Of a stretch of DNA of 64,000 bases, positions 34,401-47,500 are shown piece by piece. The stretch lies in NCBI GenBank assembly GCA_014529385.2, contig CM043959.1:92483529-92547528 (forward strand), read 5' to 3'. Below the pieces are notes generated by a model. The model was not told the DNA's origin. It saw only the letters and a program-made list of their open reading frames with translations, and did no database searches. Source of the DNA: Adiantum capillus-veneris (taxonomy: Eukaryota; Streptophyta; Polypodiopsida; Polypodiales; Pteridaceae). Position numbers and translations under genes: made by a program. The number at the start of each line of letters is the position of its first letter. Positions within the stretch are counted from its first letter, which is position 1.

Positions 34401-37400
34401 TGTCTCCTTTAGACTGAAGTTGCCCGATACTTCGAGAATTCACAATGCTTTTCATTTGAGTCTCTTGAAGCCTTTTAGAGGCGATGTGCTCGATGATGGG
34501 GAGCCAGATGAGCAATTTGAAGTGGAGATAAGCGAGGAGATAGTCGTTTCAGAACAGATACTGACACATAAAAATAGAAAGATAAACGGTAAAGTGATTA
34601 GGCGGTTCTTGGTTAAATTCAAGAACTATCCTACATTGGATGCGGAGTGGATGGAGGAGGAAGACCTAGCAGATACTCCTCAGATTGTGGAACTTTACCT
34701 TGAAGCAAGCGTCACCATGAAACGCGTTTCGACAGGTCGGGACAGGTGAAACGTTTCGGGCCAAGTGAAACACAAGCCGTTTCACTAACAACAAAGTACC
34801 ATAGTTTTAGTTTCAAAGTCGCTAAACTCACGTTTCGGTCGCACGTTTCATTGTGCTCTAATTTTGGACTGAAATGTTTCGTGGTGAAATGACGCGTTTT
34901 AGGGTGAAACGAGTGCAACGGATTTGCACAAGAGGGGAGTCACTTTGCTCCTTTGTCAACAGATTGCGCCGATTTTGATATAGAGTCACTTTGGGTTTCA
35001 AGGATACTGTTGAGCTGACAGTATTTTGCTGTATGACTTTATGAATTGGAATTCCCAATAATGAAAATGATACTGTTTGGTTTGTACTTGACTTGTTTGA
35101 GTGCATGAACTGATAGACGAAATGACTGTAGCATTTCGGTCTCATAAATCTCTATAGGCATTATTGCAAAATGGATTAGTTAATCGGGCATCTGTGAGGT
35201 CCCGACTGGATGCGATTGCTGAATACGTTGCCGATTAATCATGGTTTGAGATTTGGAATGATTTTGAATGTGATTTGTCATGTGATGTCTTGTGATGTGA
35301 CTATCAATTGGTGCATGTGCTAGATGTCTTGTTCCTAGTACGTCGGTACTAACAATCGGTGTCTGCTAAAACAGTTTATGGCCTCTATCTGTTTTGCATG
35401 CGTAATCGAGGGCGATTACAATGCTTTCAAGAGGGGGGTATGTCACAAAATGGTGACGTGACAGCACAAAATGGTGACGTGACAGCAGACCCTGGACAAG
35501 CACACTACTGATGTGGTAGCAGTTTCCGTAAAAAGCGCCGACAGGCTGACGTGGCAGGTTGTATGGACTGCCATATGGATTCCTGGAATTTGCGGTGCCA
35601 AACGTGGAACTGCTGATGTGGCACTGCGTACGGATTTCCTTGGATTTACGCTGGCTGTTTTTTTTATGGCAGCTTTTGGCTCAGTTGCTTTTGAAAAAGA
35701 AGCTTTCAAGTTTAATGCTTTTGGGGACTCTGCTTTTGGGCATCCCTTGTATCAATAAATAAGTGGGCAGGGCCCCACTTCTCAGAGCATGTGGATGTAG
35801 AGTTTGAGAGTGAGCACCTACCCACTCTCTTGTACTTTGAATGCAGATTGATACAAAAAAAAATACCGAAAGGGGTGCCAGTCTTTGGGGCCAATATCTC
35901 TAGGCATGGGACTATGCCGGGCCGTGTCGACTTAATTGTGAAGCGTGAACTGTTTTGAAATGAATCTCTGCTGTGTCGCGGTAGAATCTTGACTTGGAGT
36001 GTCCAAGTTTGTTACAGCGATGGCGAGAGGGGGGCGGGTGTAGAGCAGCAGGGGGGATGATGTGCAGCTTAGAGGGAGCAGTAGCGAGTGTGTTCGTTAA
36101 AAGCAAGATCTGTTATCAATCATGTTTGGTTATCCAAGCATCCAGGCAGCTTTAGAGGCGAAGGCTTGAGAGACTCAAATTCTGCATGCATGAATTCAAC
36201 TTTACAAATGCTCAAAGGCTCTTACCAAAAATGCGACATCATTGAATGATCACGGAGAACCAGATGCACCACAAACACTTCGTACAGGGTAGCTTGAACC
36301 GCATCTATTCTGGTCTTCCAATAATGCTGTGTGGTTCTATACTCAGGTTATGATACTGAATAGAGCTAGCTAGACATGCTTGTCGTTAGTGTGTGATTCA
36401 TCCGCTCCGCAAAGCTTAGTTTCGGTGCCTTATTTTAATCATCATATGTACCTTACGTCTGTTTTTTTTTTCTTTTGTAATGGAACTGTTCCCAACAACG
36501 TTCTTGACTGTTAGGAATGGCCATCGAATAGACTTCACAAACTGAATCGCGGAATTAAGGTGTAGCCTTTGCTAGGCACTGAAGTGCAAAATTGGGAAAA
36601 AGCTAACTAGAGAGGTCCCATCGTACTGCCTTAGAGCTAGTCGAAAGGGACAGGATTGAGAAAGACAAAAAGAAAGAAAGGCCATATTAGCATCCATTGA
36701 GGCCAAAATCGACCTGGAGGACCAAAATACATCTGAAACCTAACTCATCTGATCGCTTACTTGGTATACAGTTATGACCACTTACGTATGGAATTTTATA
36801 TGTGTTTTTGCCACTTGGAGACATGTGTTGTGTACTGTCTTGTAAATGGATTTTTAACTTTGAAAGTTCTTTTTTCCTCTTCTTGGCCTAATGTAGGTGA
36901 AGATTTTGCTGCTGCCACTGGACTACATTACAGGTTTCTAAGTTGCTCTTTTTCCATTTGTTTACATTTGATGGATTTGTATGGTTTGTGGGTATCACGA
37001 GTTTGTTTAGCATATGATTAAGTTTCTAGTGGTGTTGGTCTTGCCTCAGCTGTGTGATGCAGTATGTAGAGGCTCTTAACTGATTTTTCCCTTGACATGG
37101 CTTGTACAGGTATCCTGTATGGTAGTCTTCCAGCGAGTATGTTTCGTGTGAAGGCAACAGAGCTGACAGCATATGAGAAGTTGTTCTGTCTTCATGAAGA
37201 AATTGATGGAAAGACTATTCGACAACTTCAAGCTGCTCATGGCAATGACCTCACACTGCGCATCACGAAACATACTAAAGTAGGCGTTCTAGCATCCTGT
37301 AGGTGAAAAGTGTTGTCATACTATGGGGGATCTCTAGTTCAATGTTCAGCACAGTTTAAGTCCTTTGTAAAGGTAGGAAGGGTGTGCATAGATTACCGTC

Positions 37401-40400
37401 TTCAAAAGGCCACAATGACCTATGAGACCAATCCATTACAAACTGGTGAATCTGATACCATGTCTGGCTACAAAAAAGAGATACGAAAATGAATCTAGAA
37501 GTGCTACTAGTTGGAACTACAAATGCCCAATACAAGAGGGTGTCAACTAATTGCACGTGCGGCCTCAAGGATGTGCTGCCCTCTGTACCAAATTTAGTCC
37601 CAAAGTAGGAGGCATCCCTCTCTCATGCATACTAGTGATCCCATCCTGGGAGAATCCATAAGGATATCCCTGCATGCCAGATATAGCACCATACATCCCT
37701 CCCATCGGCCTAGGCATCCTTGCTCCAATAGCACCAAAAGCATGTGTGACATACCGCCCAAGAGCACGTGCACCCATGCTATATGGGCCAAAAGCACTAC
37801 ACCTATGCCATATGGTTTAAAAGCATTTGCACCTACTTCTAAAAGACCGAATTTACCTTTAGGCATCCTCATTTGACTCTTGGCCGTCATATCTGGGAAT
37901 GTCGGATACCTGTGCAAGAAACTTGAAAATGAGGGCATCTTATGTTGCAAATCTTTTATCTGTTGCATGTGCATCATCTGATGCTGCACTTGTCGCTGAA
38001 CCTGTGGCTGTATCTGCTGGTGCGGGCTAGCGACTCAATTGGATCCCTTCTTGTTATTGGAAGCTTTAGTTACTTTTACCTTCACTTTTTCTTGTAACTC
38101 TGGGTTGATCACCCCCTTCTACTGCTGGATAACTGTGTTCATCAATTGAACCTTCATGTGTGTTGCATAGCGTGTATCCCGAGAGTAACTAAGAAAGCGC
38201 TCCATGAGAAGATTGACCTTGGCTTCCCTAGCCTTCTCCTAATCAATGGAATTTGGATGTGCCACACCTTTCTCTTCATGTTCTGGCACCTCATCTTTGA
38301 CTTCCTCTTTCATTTCCTCTTCCACATACTTGATTCCTCCTCTGAGTCATCATGACTAGGAGTTACTACGTCCACAGTCTATCGTTGCAGATTCGGATCG
38401 GACTCTTCATAGGCAAAGAATCAAATGGTGCTCTGATACCACTGAAACCGATAAGTCACATGAGAAGGCGGTAAAATCATCTGGTACTGTGATACCACTG
38501 AAAGCGGCAAGTCACCTGATATGGCTGTAAAACAGTGCAACAATACCAGAAATCAATTGAAAATGGAAAATTTGAACTGGAAGAGAACACCAGAGACCAC
38601 TCAGTGTGGCAGAGTCCCCCACTTAAGAGTATTGGCCTCTCCAGTAGGCTCCCCTTGTGGTACTTTATTTGATTGATCATATTGTCTGGTTACAATTGCC
38701 AGTGTTAGCCTCTCACATAATCTGAGTGGCTAATGGCACCCTGGCCTCATATTTATAGGTAGGTGGCCTCAAAAACAATTCATCTAGCTAGGTATTTTCA
38801 CGAGTGCTGAAAAGCACTAAAATCATTTATAGTAAATAGCTGGCGCCTAGAAAACACCCCAGCTTAAAAAATGCCATGTCACGGCCACATTGGCATGTCA
38901 GGATGCTGCCACATCAGCACTGACCGTACAATCTTACAATCATGTCGATATTTGCGCTGCGATTTGGGGGCCCGTCCGCTTGGACTTGGGCATCTGCCTC
39001 TACTTCTTGTTGAATTTTCCCCTTTCCGATCCTGTTCACATTGACATGTCACCATTTTGTGACAAGTGCTAGCCCTTTGTGCTGATAAGGCAGAAGCTGG
39101 CGACAATGGTGTGGAGTATGCCTGAGCTTCATGCTCAAACCTCCACCTTACCGGGCAGTATTTAAAAATCCTCTTGCCTAGATACAGCATGGTCACCCCT
39201 AGAGTGTCACTGCAACCAGTTTTACAGTTACTGCTTATGACTAGGCTAAAGGGGCAAGTATCTATTGCTTCTAACTAATGCTTATGACAGGATACATGCT
39301 GACATTGTTGGAATGTCATGGGATGCCCACAGCACCCTATAATTTATTAATCAGTTAGGAGCAGAAAGAGGACAAATAATACAAGAAGTAATGAAAGCCA
39401 GTATAACAATGAGACCAATGCACATGCATGCCTCGTAGAGGGCAATAAACATATTATGTCGCTTTCGGCGCGGCCCAAAGAAGCAAGCGTTGTGTGAAGT
39501 TTGATTTCTAGGATTAAGTTTTTAAGATGTCTTATCCTTTTTTTTTTTGCTTAAAGTTGAGTACTTGTTTTAAGCCAAGTAAGTTGCGTCAACTTATTTT
39601 TACACATGCCTTTTCTAAAAACATTTTTAAGTTAATAATGTTTTGTTTTATCTAGTTTTGTTTCGTAGCAAACAAAGTGATTTAGTTTGTTTGTTTGTTT
39701 GTTTTTGTTTTTCTTTTCTTTTCGTGTGTCCTTTGCTTTTATATGTTTATGAGTGCTTTATTCCCTCTTATAATTCGTGAGTTCAGACTATTCTGAACTT
39801 ATGAAGGTATATATATTGTCCTGTATGCTGAGTACAATAAAGTAGTGTGCAATGGAAGTATGAAAACATTGGGTTTTTGATGATGCTGACCAACAAGGAG
39901 CTTATGAGAACAGTGTTGAGTTTTTCTCTCTGTGACGATGCCATGAGAATCTGTGATAGATCATAAATGTGTGACAATAATCTCGAGTAGGGAATGCAAC
40001 CATCCTCAGTGAACAAAAATAATTTTCTTTTGAAAAGTCTTCTTTGCACCCAAAAATTCTGTGGATGAAATGTCACCCGTTCTTTATCAAGAAAAATGAT
40101 ACGCCACTTGATTTTATAATGTCATGAAAGAAGCATCTAAAAAGAATACTGGTCTGTTTCATCTGTACTCTTATGTCCACACGATAGTCAGTTATGTTTA
40201 ATAGGAGTGAGGAACAAGTACCTTGCAACTGCAATCTTAAAAATCACTGACTGTTATCGCTAGTTAACAGCTATTGCCAAACAATTGGTCTTATATTCGT
40301 ATTGGCTGTGTGTGTGTGTGTTTTGTTTTTTGCTACTGGGGTCCTGAGAACTGTTCCCTGTGTCTGCAGACGTTGGACTTGTCGGGATGTCACCAGATTA

Positions 40401-41494
40401 CTGCAGCAGTACTTTTTCTATCCCTTATGCAGCTTGGCTCGAAACATGGAATCAGTGACTTGAAGTTGTATTCAAAACTGGAGGCAGAAGTTCTTAAGAT
40501 TGTCAGAGGCGAAATGATCACTTCAAATTCCTTTGATCAAGATTTGTGCAAAAAGCTGATGGTAGAAAGTTTATTTGAAGTGAATCTTCAGAGATGCTGG
40601 AGGCTTAACCAGAGTGCGCTTGCTTCTTGGCTGTGTGTGGGGTGTCCAAACCTTAAACTTCTTGACATTTCTCACTGTCCGCAGTTAGATTTCAGTATCT
40701 TGTCACAGATTTCTTTGTCATGTAAAAGTCTTGAAAAGGTCAAAATGCAATTGTACTTTAATCGCTTTTTTGTGAAGTCTAAAATCCTGCAAGATGGAGT
40801 GAGCTGTGCTAATCACTCTTTGTCTCGGGATATGGACAGTATTCCCTTGTGCGGATGCTTGCCAAGCTTGACAAGCCTTTCCCTTGAAGGCCGTAGTAGT
40901 TTAAAGGGTAAGCTATTCTGTCTACTAAATTTGTGCTGTACTGATAGGCAGGCGTACGTCATAGCTAATCACACCTTTTTCTGTGCAGACAGTCATTTGG
41001 ATCTTTTAGCAAGATGTTGCATCAACCTAACAGCAATAAATCTTGGAGGTTGCTTTGAGTTGACAGATAGAGGTTTGGCTAAATTTTTGGCCAGGTTTAA
41101 GAGTTTGACAATGCTCGAGGTTGCATATACTGCCTTTGGAGAGTTGTCTGTTAATGCACTATTATGTGAAGCAGTAGCTGTTCCCAGTCAGCCTTCTGAA
41201 AATCTTTGCTCTCTTGAAATGAGGCATGATGCAAGCATTGGCAATTGTATATTGACGGCATTGAACCTTGAAGGATGTTCACGTAAGTGCATAGTTAGCA
41301 TATCCTTTTCCCAACTTTATTTTGGTCCATTCAGAATTTTGAACATCTTGATATTCCTGTAATATTACAAAGCTTTATGAGTAAAAATAATGAATATCAT
41401 GATTTTTTTAGTATTATCATCATGGCTGAGTTTGCCCTGTATATTGGGAGCCACGGTAGGAATTCAGTTTGTAGATCTTTGTATCCATGTATGC

Positions 41495-41526
<32 letters not shown>

Positions 41527-44500
41527 TCCGTGCGTGTGTGCAGACTCTTGGGGAGCGATGTGAGATGAGGACGAGGCCAACGCGACAACGGCAAGTAGAA
41601 TTGAACATATGCCTTTATGATGCGTTGGACAATACGGAGCCGAACATGTAATGGCCATGTGGACAGTTTCCAGTATTGCAATTTGACATTCAAGCGTTGC
41701 ATAACCCAATCCACTTGCCGAGAATTGGTTACTTTCTAACCAATAGGATATATGTTTGATATATTATCTCATTTGTGGCTCACTAATTCTCGAACAAAAG
41801 GGTTCCGTTTGTTATCGATGGAGAAGCTTTGCACTCCGAAGCGCTTTGGGGGGTTGAATATATTGGACCCTCGCCGCCATGCTCTTGCGAGCAAGGCCAT
41901 GTTACTACCTATCCTTCCGCAACAGTGTGAGCCATGGATAGTCATGATTACCTCATTATGTCAGCATTTCACCACTTCAGCCTTTGGTCACTGGCAAGCC
42001 TCCCTTGGGGGGATTGTGTTTGGCAAGATGGTTGGTCATGTTCCAGGTTGCTCGATTGCCTCTAGTTTACTCATTGCTTGGAAAGCTGTTTTGGCTCATC
42101 TTTCTTGGCATGGATGACAACAATTAGATGGGAATTTGCTACGCTTGGAAAGCATTCACCGGAGTAGCGCTTTCTCTCTTACCTTCGTTGACCAATCGCC
42201 ATGCGAAGCATATGTCCTTCCTTACCGAGGCATATGCATGGTGGATGATGTGGTTGACTCGTCTGGGGTTATGCTAAACTTCTCTCAAGTAGTTGCACGC
42301 TTTGGTTTGGGCACGCATTATCGTCATATATGGGGCGTGCTTCAGCACATGCTGGCTGCTTTCCTGCCCATTCCGCCATTGGTCAATGGATGCCTTATGT
42401 CGGATTGGACTTCACTTGATGTAAAATTGAAGGGCGAGTCCGTCCCTATTGTATTGGCTTCGGCCATTTCAAAATTAATGAAATCCAGTCTTTTTGTTTA
42501 CTGGATCTATTTGAAAGAATTGAATGATGAACAACGAACACACATGTCTAAATTGGACAAAGAACGATAAGAATTTCTACACACACATTCTGGGCCTTTT
42601 GTTTCTCAGAAGGCCTACCAGGCGAGTTACCTCCATCTCGTCCTGAAGATCACACTATTGATCTGATCCCTGGAACCACACCACCGAACCGGCCACCTTA
42701 CCGTGTTAGCTGAGCCCAGAATGAAGAAATCATAAACCAAGTGAAACACCTTCTTGAAAAGGGTCTCATCCAGCCTAGTACTTCACCATACTGTTCTCCG
42801 GTTTTACTAGTACTAAAGAAAGATGGATCTTGGAGAATGTGCATTGACTATAGAGCTCTCAATAAAATCACCATCAAGAACAGATTCCCGATTCCAAGGA
42901 TCGATGATATTCTTAATAGACTTCAGGGATCCTCTTGTTTCATTAGGATTGATTTGAAAAGCAGATATCATGAGATCAGAATCGCTCCGGGAGATGTCTA
43001 CAAGACAGCCTTTCGGACAAGCTTTGGTTTATACGAATTTTTGGTGATGCCTTTTGGACTTACGAATGTTCCAGCAACTTTCAACCGAATGATGGATAGG
43101 ATTTTCCAAGAGCATCATCTTTTGTGGGCACTTTCTTTGATGATATTATAGTTTTCACCTACTTGAATGCCTCTAGGCCCAAAGGTAGCTAACCAAAATG
43201 TCTCTTGAAACCACGCCAGATCTGTCCACAACACCTAATACACCTCTCACAAGGGTAATGCTCTTGAAGCATAAGAATATCTATCATGGCACTCACAATG
43301 AATTCATGAATCTCTTGTCTCAGTCTACCCCTCTGATGTATAAATTGAGGTCCACCAAACCCCTGCACATTCCATGAGACAAGTCACAATCCTTATGGGG
43401 TCAGTGAGAGAAAGCCGATGCTGCCACAAAAGTCAAACAACTTGGCATTCTTCGAGGTTGGTTTGAATAGGGAGTAGTCTGCATCCGAGCGACCCCGAGA
43501 GAGATGTGCCTGAAGGGTCTGTCCAGGAATTCTCATGTACATAGACATAGCAAGGCGCACTATGGGAGTTAGCAAAGAAGTATACCACATTGTGCCTACA
43601 ACCTGTTGCATCAAGGGTGTCAGAGAGAACTTGGCGAGTGGCCAAAGGGTTTGTATCAAGTCTGTCACACCCAAGTCTCCCGTGTGGTGAGAGAACTCAA
43701 GATCGTGGACATGGAGCCAATCCTGCACTGTATGCATAGTCCACTCTGTGTGATCCATGCCACGTAGTGGAAAAGAGAAATTAATGGCTGTGTCCAAGGC
43801 ATCTGCACTTATGACTGCCAGGAGAAGAACACGTACTTTGAAGAAAGTTGTTTCAAGGTCAAGAGATGGGTCGCCAAGGAATCGTGTAAAATCGCAGTCG
43901 AAAAAATTCCATCCATAGTTTTTGCATACGTCAACCATGCGTCTCACTCGGGAGGGTATGGAAGGCCGAAATAAGCCCAATTCAGATCCCTTGAAGATTC
44001 CATACGTGGAATACCATGCGACACCCTAAAAAATAGTCTATATATATAATAAATTGCAATTAAAACAGTAGAGAGCAGCACAAAACCACAAAATGCATTA
44101 AAACACCATAGAAAATGTAGAATCAGGGGCTCAAGGGGTCAAGCTCATAATGCTTCAAAGGAGACTCGGGTGTGCAGAAAATAGGGTAAAGTGTGCGCAA
44201 GAATCGGGCGCGCAGATGCTTACGACGACAAAATGCGCACTTGGGGAAATAATCCCATTTCATAAAAAAATCCTCTATCCAGGTCTGAAATGCCCAATTA
44301 GACGTCATTCTCACGCAGGCGCGTTTGGAAGCTCGATTGCCCAATCAGGCGTGTGAGAAAAATACTTTGATTCCATGGTGGCGAATGTCAAAATTGATTA
44401 GCCCTCGCAAGTTGACTTAAATGGGGAAGCCTGACCAAAGTGGCATCCTCAGGTAGGACTGTCCCTCTTGAGCTACTCCACTTGTGGAAAAAGCGGTGCC

Positions 44501-47500
44501 AAGAGATCTCCGAGTTGCAAAGGAGTATCCTGTCCTCTGAGCTGGTGGTGGGGGTATGAGACAGGCCAAGTGATGAGGCTGTGGGTTTGGTGGGGGAGAT
44601 TGGGAGGGGCTGTCACAATCTGGACACGTGGCTGCCCCTAGTACACACGCATTTTCCTGGCTGGCCGGTTTGACTGTGATGACGTGGCTGCCCTACATGA
44701 ACGCTGAATGCTGACGTGGCCTGCGGTACGGACTAAGTGCTGACGTGGCATACCCAGAAAGAGTGGCGCATTTCACGGGCCTGATGACGTGGCGACAATA
44801 CATGGCAGTTTGATTTTCTGGCTGCTTTTGGGCTACGTTGGAGCTTTATTGAATTGCTTTAGTTTACCAAAGAAGGCTAGAGTTGACTTTTTTAATTTTA
44901 TTAAAGCATAAGTGAAAGAGAGAGAAAGAGCCTTTGCTTTATTTTCAGAAAGCTTTTGATTTTCAGCTTTTAAAGCTTTTGGGGGCTCTGCTTTTAGCAT
45001 CCCTTTGTACTCTTTAAATAAGTGCGTAGGCCACTCACAACTCAGAGCATCTGGACGCAGAGTCTGAGTGTTAGCGCCTGCCCGCACTCTTGTACTTTGA
45101 AACAGATTAATACAAAAAGAAATGCCGAAAGGGGCGCCAGTCTTTGGGGCCAATATCTCTAGGCACGGAACTCCGCCGGCCCAGTGTCGAATCAATTGTG
45201 AATTGTGAACTGTTTGAAGTGATTATTTGAGGTGTCGTGGTAGATTCTCGACTTGGAGTGTCCAAGTTTGTTACAATGGTATCAGAGCACGGCCGATTTC
45301 TCTTCCACGAGAATCTGACCCCTAAATTTTTTCCGCGACACCTATGGCTTCAGGCAAAGATCAGTCGACTCTCTCTGCATCTAGAGATACGGGAAGGGAT
45401 CACAACGAAGATTTAGGCAAGGACTACGGCCCGCCTCGGCCTTCTCAGGCGGAGCGTTAGGAGATGGAGCATTGTCAATTGATCGGCGATGCAACAAAGA
45501 TAATGCTTAATTTTGCCAAGGACCTGAAATCGGCAAAATATATGAGCCAGACTTCTTTCGATGAGGTATACACGCAGTGGCAGAAAACCAAAAAACCACC
45601 CCCCAAACCTGCTCTCAAGAAACCTCCTACTCTCAAAAAGTATACATAGCAAGAATTAGAAGAGGTGGTTCATGCACGAATTGCTTAGCTTTTTGACGCG
45701 CAGAACAAAGCTAAAAAGCACGAAAAAAAGCAAAAGAAAGGCATTGACTTCACGGGTTATTTGGGTCGCGAGTCTACTTTTGAAAAGGCAAGAAAGCAAA
45801 AGAAGCGTGTTCGATTTGAAGGAGTACCCCGTTCCTCTCCTTCTTCTTCTTCAGACAGTTCTTCTAGCTCATCTGACTCGAGCGAAGAAGGCAGAAAAGG
45901 CAAAAAGCGAAGCAAAAAGCAACGCTTCGGAAAGGGCAAGAGAAAGGCAACAAAGTCTAAATCTCGCCCCGTGGTTGACAGGTCTACTGAGAACTGGTCT
46001 ACAGATAGTTCAGACTCTGATAACAACAACTTTTATGCAAAGAAGAGGAATTTTTGTAAAGCCAACCAGTATGACTTTCTGGAAGACAAAAGCAAGAAAG
46101 TCCGAGAGTTTAAGGAAGGTGGTCAGTCAATTAAATTTGACACGTTTTCTAGTTATAGAGATGCTTCGATGGCTTTGTCTTTTGTACAGCAGTTTGACAT
46201 CGTTTTCGTGGGAGGGCATTACTCAGAGCACTCTAAGATTTGGAGAGTTGCCTCTTACTTTAAGGGGAATGCTCAAACTTGGTGGTCCACGCTTCTATTA
46301 AACAAGACTGCGCCAGTTAAATGGCTGAAATTCAAGAGGCTTTTTATTTCTTCTTGGTTGACTCGAGAGTATGAACGCGATATATGAATTGCTTGGAACC
46401 ATCTTTGGATGACCACGAAGGATACAGTGGACGCTTATTGCGAGAGATTCTGGAGCTCTTTTCTACCCGTCTCTTCATTTAAGAAGATCTCGTTCAAGGA
46501 ACAGATTGAGCGGTTTACCTAGGGTCTTCCTACAGAGATCCGAGATCACTGATTGGAACAAAAGTCAGCTTCCATTCAGGAGTTGATGAGTCATGTGAAA
46601 CGGGGTTTTTCCATTCACTGGGGCAATTTGACCTACCCCACCGATGAGATCATGACATAAAGAGCCGAACAGACTTCAACAAATGAAAGTAGAAAGAGGA
46701 AAAGCAACCCAGAAAAGAAAGATGCACGACCCAAGCTTACTCCTCAGGACAGAGCTCGCTACATCAAGGAAGGGAAGTGCTTTGGATGTGGGGAAACTGG
46801 ACATATTCCCACAAGGTGCCCTAAAAAGGCACAGAAAGTACAGAATGACAAGGACGACGAACACGGAATGGATACTTTGCGTGAAGGTGATGAGCATGGA
46901 GGTGGAGAAGACGAATTTTCCCCACCAGGAGGTTTTTCCGAAACACCCCCCCCCCCCCCCCCCCCCAAATCTACGCCAAGGTTTGCACCAAATCCTATGG
47001 AGGTTGTGGTTAAAACGATGATGGACATGATGTTACAACAAGAAGCGCAACACGCCGCCTTGGATCGCGAGCGTGAGCAAGCGCGCTTGGCGGCCGAGGA
47101 AAGAAAGGCAGAATTGGATCGCAAGTGCAAAGAAAGAAAGGCAAAATTGGATCGCGAGCGCGAAGAAAGACGGTTAGCATTGGAGCGTGAGCGCGCTTGG
47201 CGGCCGAAGACAGAAGGATAGCCTTGGAGCGTGATTGTGAGCAAGCGCGCTTGGCGGCATTGTTTAACTTTGTACTGAAAAATACAATTGGACTACATGT
47301 CTGATTCTCTTTCAAAACATGAGAGTGAGAGATTAACGACAAAGAAGGAATGTTCTGCACACCGCAAATGACCATGGAAGAGGCACCCTTAAGAGAGAGT
47401 TCTTTTCAATTAACTTGTGGATCAAGCTCACGAAACCACTTAATGCCGAAAATCATATCACATCCAGCTACAGGAGACACAACAAAAAAACGTTTTGAGC

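Larger units (their letters stand above)
28002..36016 (+). mobile_element. Element D: Ty3/gypsy chromovirus with two nested solo LTRs
   Basis: 8015 bp between LTRs 28002-28900 and 35441-36016. The 5' LTR is preceded by another element's polypurine tract, and flanking pentamers differ (GGGGA against GCGAT), so the left end probably arose by recombination. Gag, protease, RT, RNase H, integrase and chromodomain are all recognisable but broken. Solo LTRs sit in gag (29407-30061) and integrase (33250-33854). Confidence 0.88.
17459..36896 (+). other. Intron 5 of the FBL11-like gene, 19.4 kb
   Basis: It runs from GTAGCT after exon 5 to ATGTAG before exon 6. Splicing joins SNIFHK to [12 protein letters not shown] in phase 0, as expected from the homologue. 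It holds LINE 1 with element C inside, an outward-facing LTR pair, element D and two solo LTRs. 17554-18139 and 36017-36896 are plain sequence in which I see nothing. Confidence 0.85.
37280..40369 (+). other. Intron 7 of the FBL11-like gene
   Basis: 3090 bases with a minus retroelement 5' end at 37495-39064. 39065-40369 is AT-rich, with a TTTG-repeat near 39690 and GT-rich tract near 40308; no other feature seen. Confidence 0.8.

Noticed and set aside
47010-47375. 121-residue minus frame rich in Ser/Arg
   Set aside because: Antisense shadow of the Arg/Glu-rich + arm.
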